The position numbers and the translations under genes were made by a program. This document shows positions 34,852 to 44,721 of a stretch of 64,000 nt of DNA, one piece after another. The notes under the pieces are model-generated. The model saw only the letters and a list, made by a program, of their open reading frames with translations, ran no database searches and had not been told where the DNA came from. The number at the start of each line of letters is the position of its first letter. Position 1 is the stretch's first letter. The DNA is taken from positions 14,008 through 78,007 of the forward strand of contig JBKEAR010000016.1 of the NCBI GenBank assembly GCA_047972425.1, read 5' to 3'. This stretch comes from JBKEAR01 sp047972425 (GTDB lineage Bacteria; Pseudomonadota; Alphaproteobacteria; JBKEAR01).

Positions 34852-37800
34852 TGATTAAATGGTTTATTCGCCACCCAATTGCCCCCAATTTACTTATGTT
34901 TTCTATTTTTGTATTGGCGCTTGCCATGGTGCCTAAGTTACAAAAAGCGACTTTTCCTTCTATCCCTGATCGCACAGTGAGTGTTTCGGTGAGTTGGCAG
35001 GGCAGCACTGCCGCAGAGATTGAAGATGCAATTTGTAAACCATTAGAACAAGAATTAGATGGTATAGATAATATTGAAAGTTATACATGTACAGCATCGG
35101 ATAATAGTGCATCGGTACGCGCAACAATGGATTGGGGCAGCGATTATAGCGATTTTTATGAAGATATAAAATCAGCGGTGGATCAAACCAATTTACCGGC
35201 CGAAGCCGAAACCCCTAAAGTATCCAAAGCTTCTCGCGGTTTTCAGACAACCGTTGCCATTTTAGCCGTAACAGGTATTGATAATTTACAAGATTTAAAA
35301 GATTATACCGAAGATATTAAAGACCAAATTGTTAATCTAAACGAAGTGAGCTTAGCAACAGTGAGCGGATTTGATGATATTGAGTTTCTTATCCAGCTTA
35401 TCCCCGAAAGATTAGAGGCACTGAATTTAACCGTTAATGATGTGGCATCGGCACTGCAAGCACAATCGGTAGAACAAACTTTGGGCGAGTTAAAATCGGT
35501 CAATAACAGCTATACCTTAAAGATTGAGCAAAGAGCAACGGATATATCTTCTTTTGAAGATTTGATTATTATGGTACTGAGCGATGGTGCCATTATTCAC
35601 CTAAAAGATATTGCCAACATCACCAAAGCTTTTGCCGAGCCAAAACCCAAAGCTTTAGTGGATATGAAAGCAGCCGGATTAATTACGGTGGAGCGCTCAG
35701 AGAGCCAAGATATTTTAACCGTTGCCGATGCTGTTTATGCCTTTGTGGATAAAGTGCAGGCAACAGCACCCCAAGGTGTTAAGGTTGAGGTTGTGGGCGA
35801 TATTTCGCAAATGACGCGTGATCGCCTAAATTTGGTTGTGCATAACGGCATCAATGGTTTACTCCTTGCTTTCTTTACGCTCTGGCTATTTTTTAATATT
35901 CGTTATAGTTTTTGGATTACCATTGGTCTACCTATATCTTTTGCCGGCGGTTTGGTGCTAATGTTATGGTTTGGCCAAACCATTAATGTCATGTCGCTTG
36001 TGGGGCTACTTGTGGCTATTGGGATATTAATGGACGATGCCATTGTGGTAGCCGAAAATATCCAAGCACAATATCTTAAAGGCAAAAGCAAAATGCAAGC
36101 CGCTATTGATGGCACGTTAGAAGTCATGCCGGGGGTTATATCATCTTTTCTAACCACAATCATGATTGCCTTAGCGGTATCTTTTTTGCAGGGTGAAATG
36201 GGTGTGATTTTACGGGTAATCCCTATTGTGATGATTATGGTATTATCGGTTAGCCTGATTGAAGCCTTTTTGATTTTGCCCGCGCATTTGGGGCATAGTT
36301 TAAGGGATCGCACCGAAAAACAACCCCATTTTCTTTCTGACTATATTACCAATTTTTGCGGTATTTTCATTACATTCAGTACCGTTTTTATCCTTACCAA
36401 AGGCATTGAAGAAACCGCAAAACGGTATATTTTATTACCCATAATCATCTCTGCAATTATTGCCGCATTATTGCTTACATTATATACACGTAATCGTTAT
36501 AATAAACAAAATCATCATGGCAAAGCGCAACAGCCTTTTATTCGGCGTAATTTTTATCGGCTATTTAATTATGTGCGCGATAATATTGTTTATAAAATTG
36601 CACAATTTTCGATTAAACATCGGTTATTTACCATTGTTATCGCCATCTCCTTCTTTTTATCGGGGCATTTTTTACTGCAATGGGGTGGCGTGCGTATGAC
36701 ATCTTTCCCATCGGTTGAGGCCAATACGGTAGAGGCACGCATTCTTTACCCATCGGGCTATGCGCAAGAGGCCATAGAGCCGGGTATTCAGCAAATTTTA
36801 ACGGCTTTTAATGCGATGGAACAAAATTATCAGGAGCAATTCCCCGATGCCCCACCTTTATTAGAATCCATGAGCATTCAATATGGTGTCAATAGAGATA
36901 GCAGCGATAGCGGCGAGCATCAGGCAACCATTGGTATTGATATTAATGGCGATAGAGAACAAACTGCCGATGAAATTGCCCTATTATGGCGCGAAGAGAT
37001 TGGTACAATCCCTGATATATTATCGCTAAATGTTTTACAAGATGCCCCCGGCCCCGGTGGCGATGATTTAGCCATACGGATATTCTCTAAAGATGATGAT
37101 GCCTTACTTGAGGCCTCTTTAGCCTTAGAAGGTTATTTGGCCACTATTAATGGCATTAAAGGGGTGGTGCATGATTTACGTGCCGGTGCGCCCGAATGGG
37201 TAATGCATTTAAAACCTCTTGCTCTCGATTTAGGGTTAAGTGCCAGCAATATATCATCGCAAATCCGTGGGGCGATTTTTGGTTATGAGGTCGATGAAAT
37301 TCAGGTAGGTAATGATACCGTAGAGGCCAATATTCGGTACGGAAATCTGGATACACGCTCGGTAAATTTATTAGATAATTTTCTAATTAAAACCACAAAT
37401 GGACAAAAAATCCCCTTAACAATGTTGGTAGATTTTGAGCAAACCTATAGCCCCACACGTATCTCACGCCGTAATGGCGCAAGGGTAAATACAGTACGGG
37501 CATCTTTAGATAAAAATATCATTTTAGATACCGAGGCCGAAAAAATGGTGCGCGAAGAATTTATGGTACCCATGGCCGAAACTTACCCCGATGTGCGCTT
37601 TAGCTTTGGCGGCCGCCAAGAGGATAGGGTAAGAACCATGTCTTCGATGCAATCGGGCTTTTTATTAGGCTTATTTGGCATATATGCTATTTTAGCCTTG
37701 CAGTTTCGCAGTTGGATACAACCTTTTGTGGTTATGCTCATTATCCCCACCGGTTATGCAGGCACTATTTGGGGGCATTATTTGCTTGGCTTTAATTTCT

Positions 37801-38210
37801 CGACTATGTCCATGATTGGCTTTGTTTTGCTATCGGGGGTTGCGGTAAACGATTCCATTTTATTGGTTACCTTTATTAAAAACCGCCTTAATGAAAATAT
37901 TCCTCTTAGAGAAGCCGCTGCAACAGCTGCTAAAGAGCGTTATAGAGCCGTATTTTTAACTTCCATTACCACTATTGCCGGTGTTATCCCCCTATTGGCC
38001 GAAAGCGATATTCAGGCACAAGTCATTCAACCCCTTGCAATTTCTATTGCTTTTGGTTTAATAACAACAACAGCTATGGTATTGTTTTTAGCACCAACAT
38101 TATATGTTATGGTAGAAGAAGCCAAACAAAAGATACAATCGTGGTTTAAGCCCCAAAACGGAGAGATAACCGAGCATGATACCGAAAAATTGGAACAAAG
38201 AAGCCCATAA
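34851..38210 (+). CDS. RND-family efflux permease with an extra central membrane pair
   Basis: This 1119-residue inner-membrane antiporter is built of two RND repeats. It begins IKWFIRHPIAPNLLMFSIF, has the VGLLVAIGILMDDAIVVAENI proton-relay helix and, in repeat two, GFVLLSGVAVNDSILLV. Around residues 495-560, between TM6 and TM7, two additional hydrophobic segments are inserted (ITFSTVFILTKGI and LLPIIISAIIAALLLTL), so it is longer than AcrB (1049). The substrate is not predictable; the sequence is of the HAE1-like drug/hydrophobe type rather than a metal pump. Confidence 0.92.
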   Translation: MIKWFIRHPIAPNLLMFSIFVLALAMVPKLQKATFPSIPDRTVSVSVSWQGSTAAEIEDAICKPLEQELDGIDNIESYTCTASDNSASVRATMDWGSDYSDFYEDIKSAVDQTNLPAEAETPKVSKASRGFQTTVAILAVTGIDNLQDLKDYTEDIKDQIVNLNEVSLATVSGFDDIEFLIQLIPERLEALNLTVNDVASALQAQSVEQTLGELKSVNNSYTLKIEQRATDISSFEDLIIMVLSDGAIIHLKDIANITKAFAEPKPKALVDMKAAGLITVERSESQDILTVADAVYAFVDKVQATAPQGVKVEVVGDISQMTRDRLNLVVHNGINGLLLAFFTLWLFFNIRYSFWITIGLPISFAGGLVLMLWFGQTINVMSLVGLLVAIGILMDDAIVVAENIQAQYLKGKSKMQAAIDGTLEVMPGVISSFLTTIMIALAVSFLQGEMGVILRVIPIVMIMVLSVSLIEAFLILPAHLGHSLRDRTEKQPHFLSDYITNFCGIFITFSTVFILTKGIEETAKRYILLPIIISAIIAALLLTLYTRNRYNKQNHHGKAQQPFIRRNFYRLFNYVRDNIVYKIAQFSIKHRLFTIVIAISFFLSGHFLLQWGGVRMTSFPSVEANTVEARILYPSGYAQEAIEPGIQQILTAFNAMEQNYQEQFPDAPPLLESMSIQYGVNRDSSDSGEHQATIGIDINGDREQTADEIALLWREEIGTIPDILSLNVLQDAPGPGGDDLAIRIFSKDDDALLEASLALEGYLATINGIKGVVHDLRAGAPEWVMHLKPLALDLGLSASNISSQIRGAIFGYEVDEIQVGNDTVEANIRYGNLDTRSVNLLDNFLIKTTNGQKIPLTMLVDFEQTYSPTRISRRNGARVNTVRASLDKNIILDTEAEKMVREEFMVPMAETYPDVRFSFGGRQEDRVRTMSSMQSGFLLGLFGIYAILALQFRSWIQPFVVMLIIPTGYAGTIWGHYLLGFNFSTMSMIGFVLLSGVAVNDSILLVTFIKNRLNENIPLREAAATAAKERYRAVFLTSITTIAGVIPLLAESDIQAQVIQPLAISIAFGLITTTAMVLFLAPTLYVMVEEAKQKIQSWFKPQNGEITEHDTEKLEQRSP

Positions 38211-39351
38211 TTTATGGGAAAAAAACGAAAAGCAAGCCGCTATAAATATTTTACTCGCCCAAATTAATCAATTTGGTACACAAAAACCCCGCGATTTAAC
38301 GTTACAATTTTCTTATTATCTTTTTTTACTGGGCGATTATGGTACCGCAGCCGATGTTTTGCGCCTTGCCCATAGCCAACAACCCGATGATAATGAGATT
38401 TTACAAAATCTGGTGGCCACTTTATCTCGTGCCGGTTTTTATAACGATGCACTTATTTATGCCCAACAATTATTAAAACAAGACCCCAATAATTTTTTAA
38501 ATTATGATGGGTTATCTAAAATTTATGCCCATCTTGAGCGTTATGACGAGGCTAGTGCCGCCGGTACACAATCTTTGATAATAAAAGACCGTATTTTTGG
38601 CAATACCCCGACGGATTGGCAATTACCCAATCTGAATATAAAAACCGAACTTAAAAATAAAAAAAAGGTGATTAGTTTTAGCCTTTTTGGTAATAACCCT
38701 AGTTATCTTAAGGGGGCTTTACTTAATTTGTTACTTGCCCCGCGCATTTATCCGGATTGGGAAATTTGGTTTTGGCTCGATGATACCGTACCGCAAGAAT
38801 TTCAAGATTTAATGACTGAGTTGGGTGCTATTATCAAAAAGCAACCTATTAATCAACCAATATTACAAAAACTCAGTTGGCGTTTTTTGGCCTCGGACGA
38901 TAAGGAAATTGGTTATTTTCTCGTACGTGATGTTGATTCCGTTGTAAATATTCGCGAAGCCTTCGCCGTAAATGAATGGATAAAATCTGGCAAATATTTC
39001 CATATCATGCGCGACTGGTGGACCCATACCGATTTAATATTAGCCGGTATGTGGGGTGGCGTTGCCGGCCTATTACCCAATATGCAACAAGCCCTTAGCA
39101 ACTATCGCCCCGAGGCCGTCGAAACTCCCAATATCGACCAATGGTTTTTACGCGATTATATTTGGAAATATGCCAAAACAAGCATATATATCCATGACCG
39201 TTGTTTTCAGTTTATGACACCCCATTCTTGGCCAAGTGCCTTAGCACCCAACGGAACAAACCATGTGGGAATGGACGAAACCGTACAACTATCCCCTTAT
39301 CTTTCATCTTTACTTCAAGATTGGGAAAAAAAATATCCTTGCTTACAATAG
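38176..39351 (+). CDS. TPR protein fused to a glycosyltransferase-like domain
   Basis: This 391-residue protein has TPR-type helices in residues 1-140 (LGDYGTAADVLRLAHSQQPDD, AGFYNDALIYAQQLLKQDPNN). From about residue 165 it has a sugar-transfer-like domain (KKVISFSLFGNNPSYLKGALLN, YPDWEIWFWLDD) with a DXD-type metal motif (RDVDSVV) and conserved RDWW and PNIDQWFLRDYIW. The acceptor and sugar are unknown. Its ATG overlaps the end of the RND gene by 35 nt, so expression is coupled to the pump, an odd pairing. The stop abuts the stop of the next gene on the other strand. Confidence 0.75.
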   Translation: MIPKNWNKEAHNLWEKNEKQAAINILLAQINQFGTQKPRDLTLQFSYYLFLLGDYGTAADVLRLAHSQQPDDNEILQNLVATLSRAGFYNDALIYAQQLLKQDPNNFLNYDGLSKIYAHLERYDEASAAGTQSLIIKDRIFGNTPTDWQLPNLNIKTELKNKKKVISFSLFGNNPSYLKGALLNLLLAPRIYPDWEIWFWLDDTVPQEFQDLMTELGAIIKKQPINQPILQKLSWRFLASDDKEIGYFLVRDVDSVVNIREAFAVNEWIKSGKYFHIMRDWWTHTDLILAGMWGGVAGLLPNMQQALSNYRPEAVETPNIDQWFLRDYIWKYAKTSIYIHDRCFQFMTPHSWPSALAPNGTNHVGMDETVQLSPYLSSLLQDWEKKYPCLQ

Positions 39352-39921
39352 TTATTCTAAGCCAAAATCCACTTTAAAATTATCGGGGGCTTTATTGAGA
39401 TATTGGGCTTTTGCTGCGCCCGATACCGCTTTGCCCGCATTGTCATAAGTCCACCATCTTTTAGGCCCCATATCGATATGCACCGTATTATTGCCCCAAC
39501 CATATGCAGTAAAACCGGCTTTATTAGCGGCACTATAAAACTGTGCACGGCGGTGCATCGGCACCCGAACATCAAAGGCTAAACCTTGCACATGTTGGCT
39601 ATTGGTAGCCCCACCAACATTTTTATTTTTTTGTGGGTCACGATACCCCGAAACCACCTTCCATCGCCGATTAGTCGCCATGCGAATTTGGTTCATACCT
39701 TTATAAGCTTGCTCTTGCAAGCCATCGCCACCAAGCTCTTTATAAGAATAAGGGAATAACGCAATAATATTACCCCAAAAAATTAAAATGACCGCAAAGA
39801 GCAAAAAAACAAAACTAGATAATCCGACCAAATACTGATTTTTGCGTAAATAAAAATACCCAATAGCAACTAAAGAAGCCACACAACATATGATAACAAA
39901 GATAAGAAAAAAATTGACCAT
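39352..39921 (-). CDS. Membrane-anchored M15-family peptidase (D-Ala-D-Ala carboxypeptidase-like)
   Basis: This 189-residue protein has two N-terminal membrane segments followed by a zinc peptidase domain with the M15 signature: SGYRDPQKN, NSQHVQGLAFDVRVP (His and Asp ligands) and NNTVHIDMGP (third ligand). Such enzymes trim peptidoglycan stem peptides. It follows the DUF4145 gene by 2 nt on the minus strand. Confidence 0.88.
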   Translation of the reverse strand: MVNFFLIFVIICCVASLVAIGYFYLRKNQYLVGLSSFVFLLFAVILIFWGNIIALFPYSYKELGGDGLQEQAYKGMNQIRMATNRRWKVVSGYRDPQKNKNVGGATNSQHVQGLAFDVRVPMHRRAQFYSAANKAGFTAYGWGNNTVHIDMGPKRWWTYDNAGKAVSGAAKAQYLNKAPDNFKVDFGLE

Positions 39922-39923
39922 TA

Positions 39924-40553
39924 TTACCGCCGTTTCGAGGTAAATCGGGTGGCTTTACCATGATATTTTTTAGTCATTTTCATCCGTTTGCGCACCAAAG
40001 TAGGTAATGTATAAATTTGGTTTAAAAATAGCTCGGTAAACTGGCGCAACATTTCGGCTTGGTCTAAATCAAACGGCTTTTCATCATGGGTGGCCTCGTT
40101 ACCGTCAACGCGAATGATATTCGCCCATTCGCCTAACTCGTCCGAGATATGGTTATGTTTAACGGCATCGTTAATTTTATCGTAAATGGATTTATCCTGA
40201 AGCTCCTTAGGTACAACATCATTAAGAGCAATCTCTAATGTTTTTCTAAACATTGCCCCTGCAGCATCGGGGTTTGATGGCAAGGATTTCACCCCTTGGA
40301 TAAAAAAGTTTTCCACATTATCGGGTAAATATCGCGGTACTTCGATAACCGAACCATCGGGGAAAATCTGATTAATCGAAAATTGTCCATTTTTGCTTTT
40401 TATTTTCTCTATAATCACCGCATTATTACAATAACCACATGCATATATATCATGATCTTTGGTCTCTGTAACTTTATGACTATAAACAAATGTAAATGCC
40501 ACCTGCTTGGTTTGGCAATGGGGGCAATCGAGCTTAATTAATTGTTGTGTCAT
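39924..40553 (-). CDS. DUF4145-domain protein
   Basis: This 209-residue cytoplasmic protein has two N-terminal CxxC pairs (CPHCQ and CGYCN), probably binding zinc, and a helical DUF4145 domain (SLPSNPDAAGAMFRKTLEIALND ... RVDGNEATHDEKPFDLDQAEML). The function is unknown. Some DUF4145 proteins occur in or near defence nucleases, but here it stands next to an M15 peptidase with no such partner. Confidence 0.8.
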   Translation of the reverse strand: MTQQLIKLDCPHCQTKQVAFTFVYSHKVTETKDHDIYACGYCNNAVIIEKIKSKNGQFSINQIFPDGSVIEVPRYLPDNVENFFIQGVKSLPSNPDAAGAMFRKTLEIALNDVVPKELQDKSIYDKINDAVKHNHISDELGEWANIIRVDGNEATHDEKPFDLDQAEMLRQFTELFLNQIYTLPTLVRKRMKMTKKYHGKATRFTSKRR

Positions 40554-40569
40554 GATAATACGATAACAA

Positions 40570-40604
40570 AAAAACTACGCCACTTCAATAAGGGCGTAGT
40601 TTTT
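40570..40604 (-). terminator. Terminator of the TAXI-TRAP operon
   Basis: A 12-bp stem (AAAAACTACGCC / GGCGTAGTTTTT) with an 11-nt loop is followed on the minus strand by a T-run. It lies just after the TRAP permease stop. Confidence 0.88.
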
Positions 40605-40616
40605 AGTTTCAATATT

Positions 40617-43319
40617 TTAAGCAGTAGCTGCTTGCGTTGTTGGTGCAGGCGGCGGATCTTTACGAACCCGCTGACGTTGCAGAACCACAACAGCACCAAT
40701 TAAGGCAAAGCCAAGCAACCAGAAGAAATACCCGTTCATTCGTTTATTTTCTACCTGCAATATCTCAAGATTAGCATCAAAATCCACTTGTTTTTCCGAT
40801 GCTAAAGAGCCAAATTTCACGCCATCAACCAATAATTGACCATCTTTCACAATGGTATATTCAATACCAACAGCATTCAAACGGTCTTCAGCTGTGCCTT
40901 CATTGGCCGTAAATGGTAAATAACGAACACGCGGTGTTTGGCCATTTTTCATGGTAGCCGGCTGCACTTTTATGCGGGCTTTATCGCCTAGTTTCATGTC
41001 ACCAAGCTCTTGCATAATCGCCTCGGCACCAGTGTAGTCGGTATAGGGTGGCTCTATCATATCTAAAAAGAAGTTGGGTCTAAACAGAATAAACGCTGCT
41101 AATAAAAGCATACCCGCTTCCCAAATTTTATTTTTCATCAAAAACCAACCTTGAAGACCCGCTGTAAAGATTAATATGCCAATGGTCGAGATAATCGCAA
41201 CGGTTATCCCTTCTACCCAGCCGACATCCCATAAAAGAAGGCGCGTATTAAAGATAAATAAGAATGGTAAAATTGCTGTACGTAAGCTATAGAAAAACGC
41301 AACCGCACCTGTTTTTAGTGGGTCACCACGCGATATAGCCGCCGCCGCAAATGATGCCAGCCCCACAGGTGGTGTAACATCAGCCATAATACCAAAGTAA
41401 AAACAGAACATATGTGCTGCCACAAGCGGAACAATTAAGCCATTGGCTTCGCCCAATTCCACCACCACAGGTACCATTAATGTCGAAACCACAATATAGT
41501 TGGCCGTTGTTGGCAACCCCATACCTAAAATAAGGCTGAGTACGGCGGTCATTAATAGAATAAGGATAATACTATTACCGGCAATCGCCTCTACCAAATC
41601 GGCAAATTTACTACCAATACCGGTTTGGCTAACCACACCCACAATAATACCTGCAGCTGCTGTTGCCAAAGCAATACCAATCATGGAGCGTGAACCGGCA
41701 ATTAAGCCTTGATATAAATCGTTAAAGCCCCATTTAAAATGTGTAGCAAACTCGCCTGTTTTTCTAAAAAAGGCAATGAGCGGGCGTTGGGTAACAATAA
41801 TAAATATAAGCAATAAGCTACCCCAAAAGGCCGATAATTCGGGCGAAAGACGGGCAACCATTAAACACCAAATTAACAAAATAACCGGCAATAAATAATA
41901 CATACCCGATAAAAAGATAGGACCGGGGCGAGGTAAGGGAATATCAATCTCGGGGCTGCCATCGGGGTCTAAACCCGGAAAACGGCTACAATAACCGACA
42001 AGCGCTATATAAATACTCACTAAAATCGCACCAAATGCCCAAGTACTTAAATCGCCCAATATTTTACTTAAAAAACTAACAATAATAAAGGCCAACCATG
42101 AAAACGCACAAATAGCCGCAACTGCACCTAATATGCGCATAAGCCTTGTGGCTGCAGGTGCCGGTGTGTATCCGCGAGGTAAAAGTTCAAAATTATTTTT
42201 ACAAGCCTCTAAATGCACAATATATACAAGGGCAATATAAGAGATAATGGCTGGTAAAAATGCGTGTTTGACGATATCGGGATATTCTAAGCCGTCAATA
42301 TAGCTTACCATTAAAAAGGCTGCAGCCCCCATAACAGGTGGCATAATTTGCCCGTTTACTGATGATGAAACTTCTACCGCCCCCGCTTTTTCAGGGGAAA
42401 ATCCTACTTTTTTCATCATAGGGATAGTAAATGTACCCGTTGTTACTGTATTGGCAATTGATGAGCCCGAAATAAGCCCTGTTGCACCCGATGCCACAAC
42501 GGCCGCCTTGGCGGGCCCACCGCGTAAATGGCCTAAAGTGGAGAAGGCAATACGAATAAAGTAAGAGCCTGCACCGGCTTGCTCGAGCAACGAACCAAAT
42601 AGCACAAATAAAAATACAACCGTCATCGAAACATTAAGCGGTGTACCGAATACGGATTCTTGAGTTAACCATTGGTGATTAATAAAGGCCTTAAAACTAA
42701 TATTATTGGTTGCAAAATCACCCAAAATTTTGGCATCGCCAAATAATGTGTAAGCAATACCTAAAGAGGCAATGATAACAAGGGCCGGGCCTAAGCTTCG
42801 GCGCGTGGCTTCAAGTAAAATAACAAGTCCAATACAGCCCATAACAATATCGGTTGTTGTGGGTAGACCAATGCGACTTTGAATGGCCTCCCAAAATACA
42901 ATCTGATACAATACGGCCGATACACCAGCCAACATGAGCATCCAATCGTAAAATGGTGCCCGATGTTTGGGGGCTTTTTTAGTCATGGGGAAAGATAAAA
43001 AAACCAAACCTAAGGCAAAAGCTAAATGAATAATCCGCCCTTGTGATGAACCAATAGCAATATTGATTTGAGTGCCGGGGGCAATTTGCTGGGTAATTGC
43101 CGAAAGCCAGCTATTCATCATATATTTTAAAGGCGATGCATACCAAATTTGAAAGATAGACCAAGATAAAGCCAAGGTAATAAATACTTTATATTGCCAA
43201 CCTTCCACTTGTCTTCCGCCGGAATCGACCGATACAAGCTCTTTAATCCGATCTTCTTCGGCCTCATGTCTTTGATGTTTTTTTGTTTCATCAAATGTTT
43301 TTGCTTTATTGTCTTCCAT
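40617..43319 (-). CDS. TRAP transporter fused 4TM/12TM permease (TAXI type)
   Basis: This 900-residue inner-membrane importer fuses the DctQ and DctM parts. It has the TRAP large-subunit helices (ASGATGLISGSSIANTVTTGTFTIP; LILGMGLPTTANYIVVSTL; ADVTPPVGLASFAAAAISRGDP). After the last transport helices comes a periplasmic DUF3394-type domain (residues about 755-865) and a final membrane helix. The ATG at 43319 has GAGGGAAAT upstream, so the in-phase extension of 15 residues is not used. It is driven by an ion gradient, and the binding protein gene lies upstream. Confidence 0.93.
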   Translation of the reverse strand: MEDNKAKTFDETKKHQRHEAEEDRIKELVSVDSGGRQVEGWQYKVFITLALSWSIFQIWYASPLKYMMNSWLSAITQQIAPGTQINIAIGSSQGRIIHLAFALGLVFLSFPMTKKAPKHRAPFYDWMLMLAGVSAVLYQIVFWEAIQSRIGLPTTTDIVMGCIGLVILLEATRRSLGPALVIIASLGIAYTLFGDAKILGDFATNNISFKAFINHQWLTQESVFGTPLNVSMTVVFLFVLFGSLLEQAGAGSYFIRIAFSTLGHLRGGPAKAAVVASGATGLISGSSIANTVTTGTFTIPMMKKVGFSPEKAGAVEVSSSVNGQIMPPVMGAAAFLMVSYIDGLEYPDIVKHAFLPAIISYIALVYIVHLEACKNNFELLPRGYTPAPAATRLMRILGAVAAICAFSWLAFIIVSFLSKILGDLSTWAFGAILVSIYIALVGYCSRFPGLDPDGSPEIDIPLPRPGPIFLSGMYYLLPVILLIWCLMVARLSPELSAFWGSLLLIFIIVTQRPLIAFFRKTGEFATHFKWGFNDLYQGLIAGSRSMIGIALATAAAGIIVGVVSQTGIGSKFADLVEAIAGNSIILILLMTAVLSLILGMGLPTTANYIVVSTLMVPVVVELGEANGLIVPLVAAHMFCFYFGIMADVTPPVGLASFAAAAISRGDPLKTGAVAFFYSLRTAILPFLFIFNTRLLLWDVGWVEGITVAIISTIGILIFTAGLQGWFLMKNKIWEAGMLLLAAFILFRPNFFLDMIEPPYTDYTGAEAIMQELGDMKLGDKARIKVQPATMKNGQTPRVRYLPFTANEGTAEDRLNAVGIEYTIVKDGQLLVDGVKFGSLASEKQVDFDANLEILQVENKRMNGYFFWLLGFALIGAVVVLQRQRVRKDPPPAPTTQAATA

Positions 43320-43346
43320 ATTTCCCTCTTTACACATAAAAAACGT

Positions 43347-43385
43347 AAAAAGCCGCCTATACATATGTATACAGGGCGGCTTTTA
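43347..43385 (-). promoter_or_regulatory. Intra-operon hairpin between binding protein and permease genes
   Basis: AAAAGCCGCC + TATACAT pairs with ATGTATA + GGCGGCTTTT with a small bulge, and T5 follows on the minus strand. It is a terminator-like hairpin lying within the operon. It would cause partial termination or protect the upstream mRNA, giving more binding protein than permease. Confidence 0.75.
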
Positions 43386-43401
43386 TTAAACTATAAATGG
43401 A

Positions 43402-44370
43402 TTATTGTAACCAACCCATTTCTTTATAGTATTTTTCTGCGCCCGGATGAATAGGGGCAGATTGGAAATGTGTAACCATATCTTGCTCGTTTAAGTTTGC
43501 AAAGGCTGGGTGCAAACGTTTAAAACGGTTAAAGTTTTCGAAAATGGTTTTTGTTACATTATAAACAACTTCGTCCGGAACATCTGAATAAGAAAGTAAT
43601 GTGGCACCCACACCAAATGTTTCTACATCATTGTCGGTTCCTTTATACATTCCGCCCGGAATAACAGCCGGAGAATAATAATCATGCTCGGAAATTAATT
43701 TATCCATAGCAGGTTTTGTTTCTGGATCGGTAAGCGGAACCATAATTACATCACAAGTTGCGGCGGCTTCAGAAAAAGCTGCTGCCGGATGACCAGCGGC
43801 ATAAATAAAGGCATCTAAGTTGTTATCACATAAAGCTTGGGGAGCCTCTGCAGGTTTAAGTTCTGCAGCAAGTTTAAAGTCGGCATTTGTCCAACCAAGT
43901 TCATTCATGATTTCTTCCATTGTGCCACGATAGCCAGAGCTTTGTGGGCCAATATTTACGCGTTTACCTTTAAGGTCGCTAAATGTTTTAATGCCAGAGT
44001 CGGCACGGGCAACAACGTTAAAAGGTTCGGGATGGATTGAAAATACAAAACGTAATTTATCATCAGGGCCTTGGTCTTCAAATTTAGAAGAACCGTGAGT
44101 CGCATGATATTGCCAATCGGACTGAGCCACACCAAATTGCAAATCGCCGGCTTTAAGGCCATTAATATTTGCAATAGAACCTGCCGTAGATGGGGCCACA
44201 CAGTTAATATTGACATCGGCAGCATTAACAAGCTTACAAACCGATTGTCCGACTTGATAATATACACCAGTTTGCCCGCCTGTACCGATTGTTACTGATT
44301 CCTCAGCAACGGCGCTTGTCGCAAATGCAGTAGTCGCAACAAATACAGTGGCTAAAATTGATTTTTTCAT
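43402..44370 (-). CDS. TAXI-family TRAP solute-binding protein
   Basis: This 322-residue periplasmic binding protein has a signal peptide (MKKSILATVFVATTAFATSAVA) and the TAXI start VTIGTGGQTGVYYQVGQSVC. It also shows LKGKRVNIGPQSSGYRGTMEEIM and DAFIYAAGHPAAAF. TAXI proteins capture small organic anions such as glutamate or dicarboxylates; the ligand here is unknown. A strong AAGGAGACAAC site precedes the ATG. Confidence 0.94.
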   Translation of the reverse strand: MKKSILATVFVATTAFATSAVAEESVTIGTGGQTGVYYQVGQSVCKLVNAADVNINCVAPSTAGSIANINGLKAGDLQFGVAQSDWQYHATHGSSKFEDQGPDDKLRFVFSIHPEPFNVVARADSGIKTFSDLKGKRVNIGPQSSGYRGTMEEIMNELGWTNADFKLAAELKPAEAPQALCDNNLDAFIYAAGHPAAAFSEAAATCDVIMVPLTDPETKPAMDKLISEHDYYSPAVIPGGMYKGTDNDVETFGVGATLLSYSDVPDEVVYNVTKTIFENFNRFKRLHPAFANLNEQDMVTHFQSAPIHPGAEKYYKEMGWLQ

Positions 44371-44721
44371 GTTGTCTCCTTATTTTGTACGTATCTATGA
44401 GTACCTTAGTCATAATAACGGCTTGCATTGATAATTGCAATTATTTTTATAAATACTCATAAATGATAGATTTTATTTCACTTTTTTCTTTTTTATTTGC
44501 AAAGTAAATAACTAAGCTTTTCATCAGAGAATAACATATAACTTTACACTATATACTAAAATCATTTAATATAACTTGTTACGTTTTTTATAGTTGCTAT
44601 TTAGATCTGAAATTTAATTTTCACCCATATATTTCTAAATGCTTAAAAAAGAATCGACATTCCGAATATTTTTTGTCAATGTAAATAGCTTGTGAAAATA
44701 CAATGATTGGAGCCTGCACAA
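44371..44721. other. Divergent regulatory spacer between TAXI-TRAP and apt
   Basis: These 351 bases are AT-rich and non-coding. The only clear element is an inverted repeat TTGCA-N8-TGCAA at 44423-44440, about 55 nt upstream of the TAXI start, which could be an operator. Confidence 0.45.

Noticed and set aside
34851..38210. Heavy-metal (CusA-type) RND pump
   Set aside because: The metal-relay methionine pattern was not apparent and there is no metal-binding partner or regulator nearby; a drug/hydrophobe-type pump fits better.
39924..40553. Defence-system component (DUF4145)
   Set aside because: DUF4145 can be found in restriction-type proteins, but here there is no nuclease, helicase or methylase beside it.
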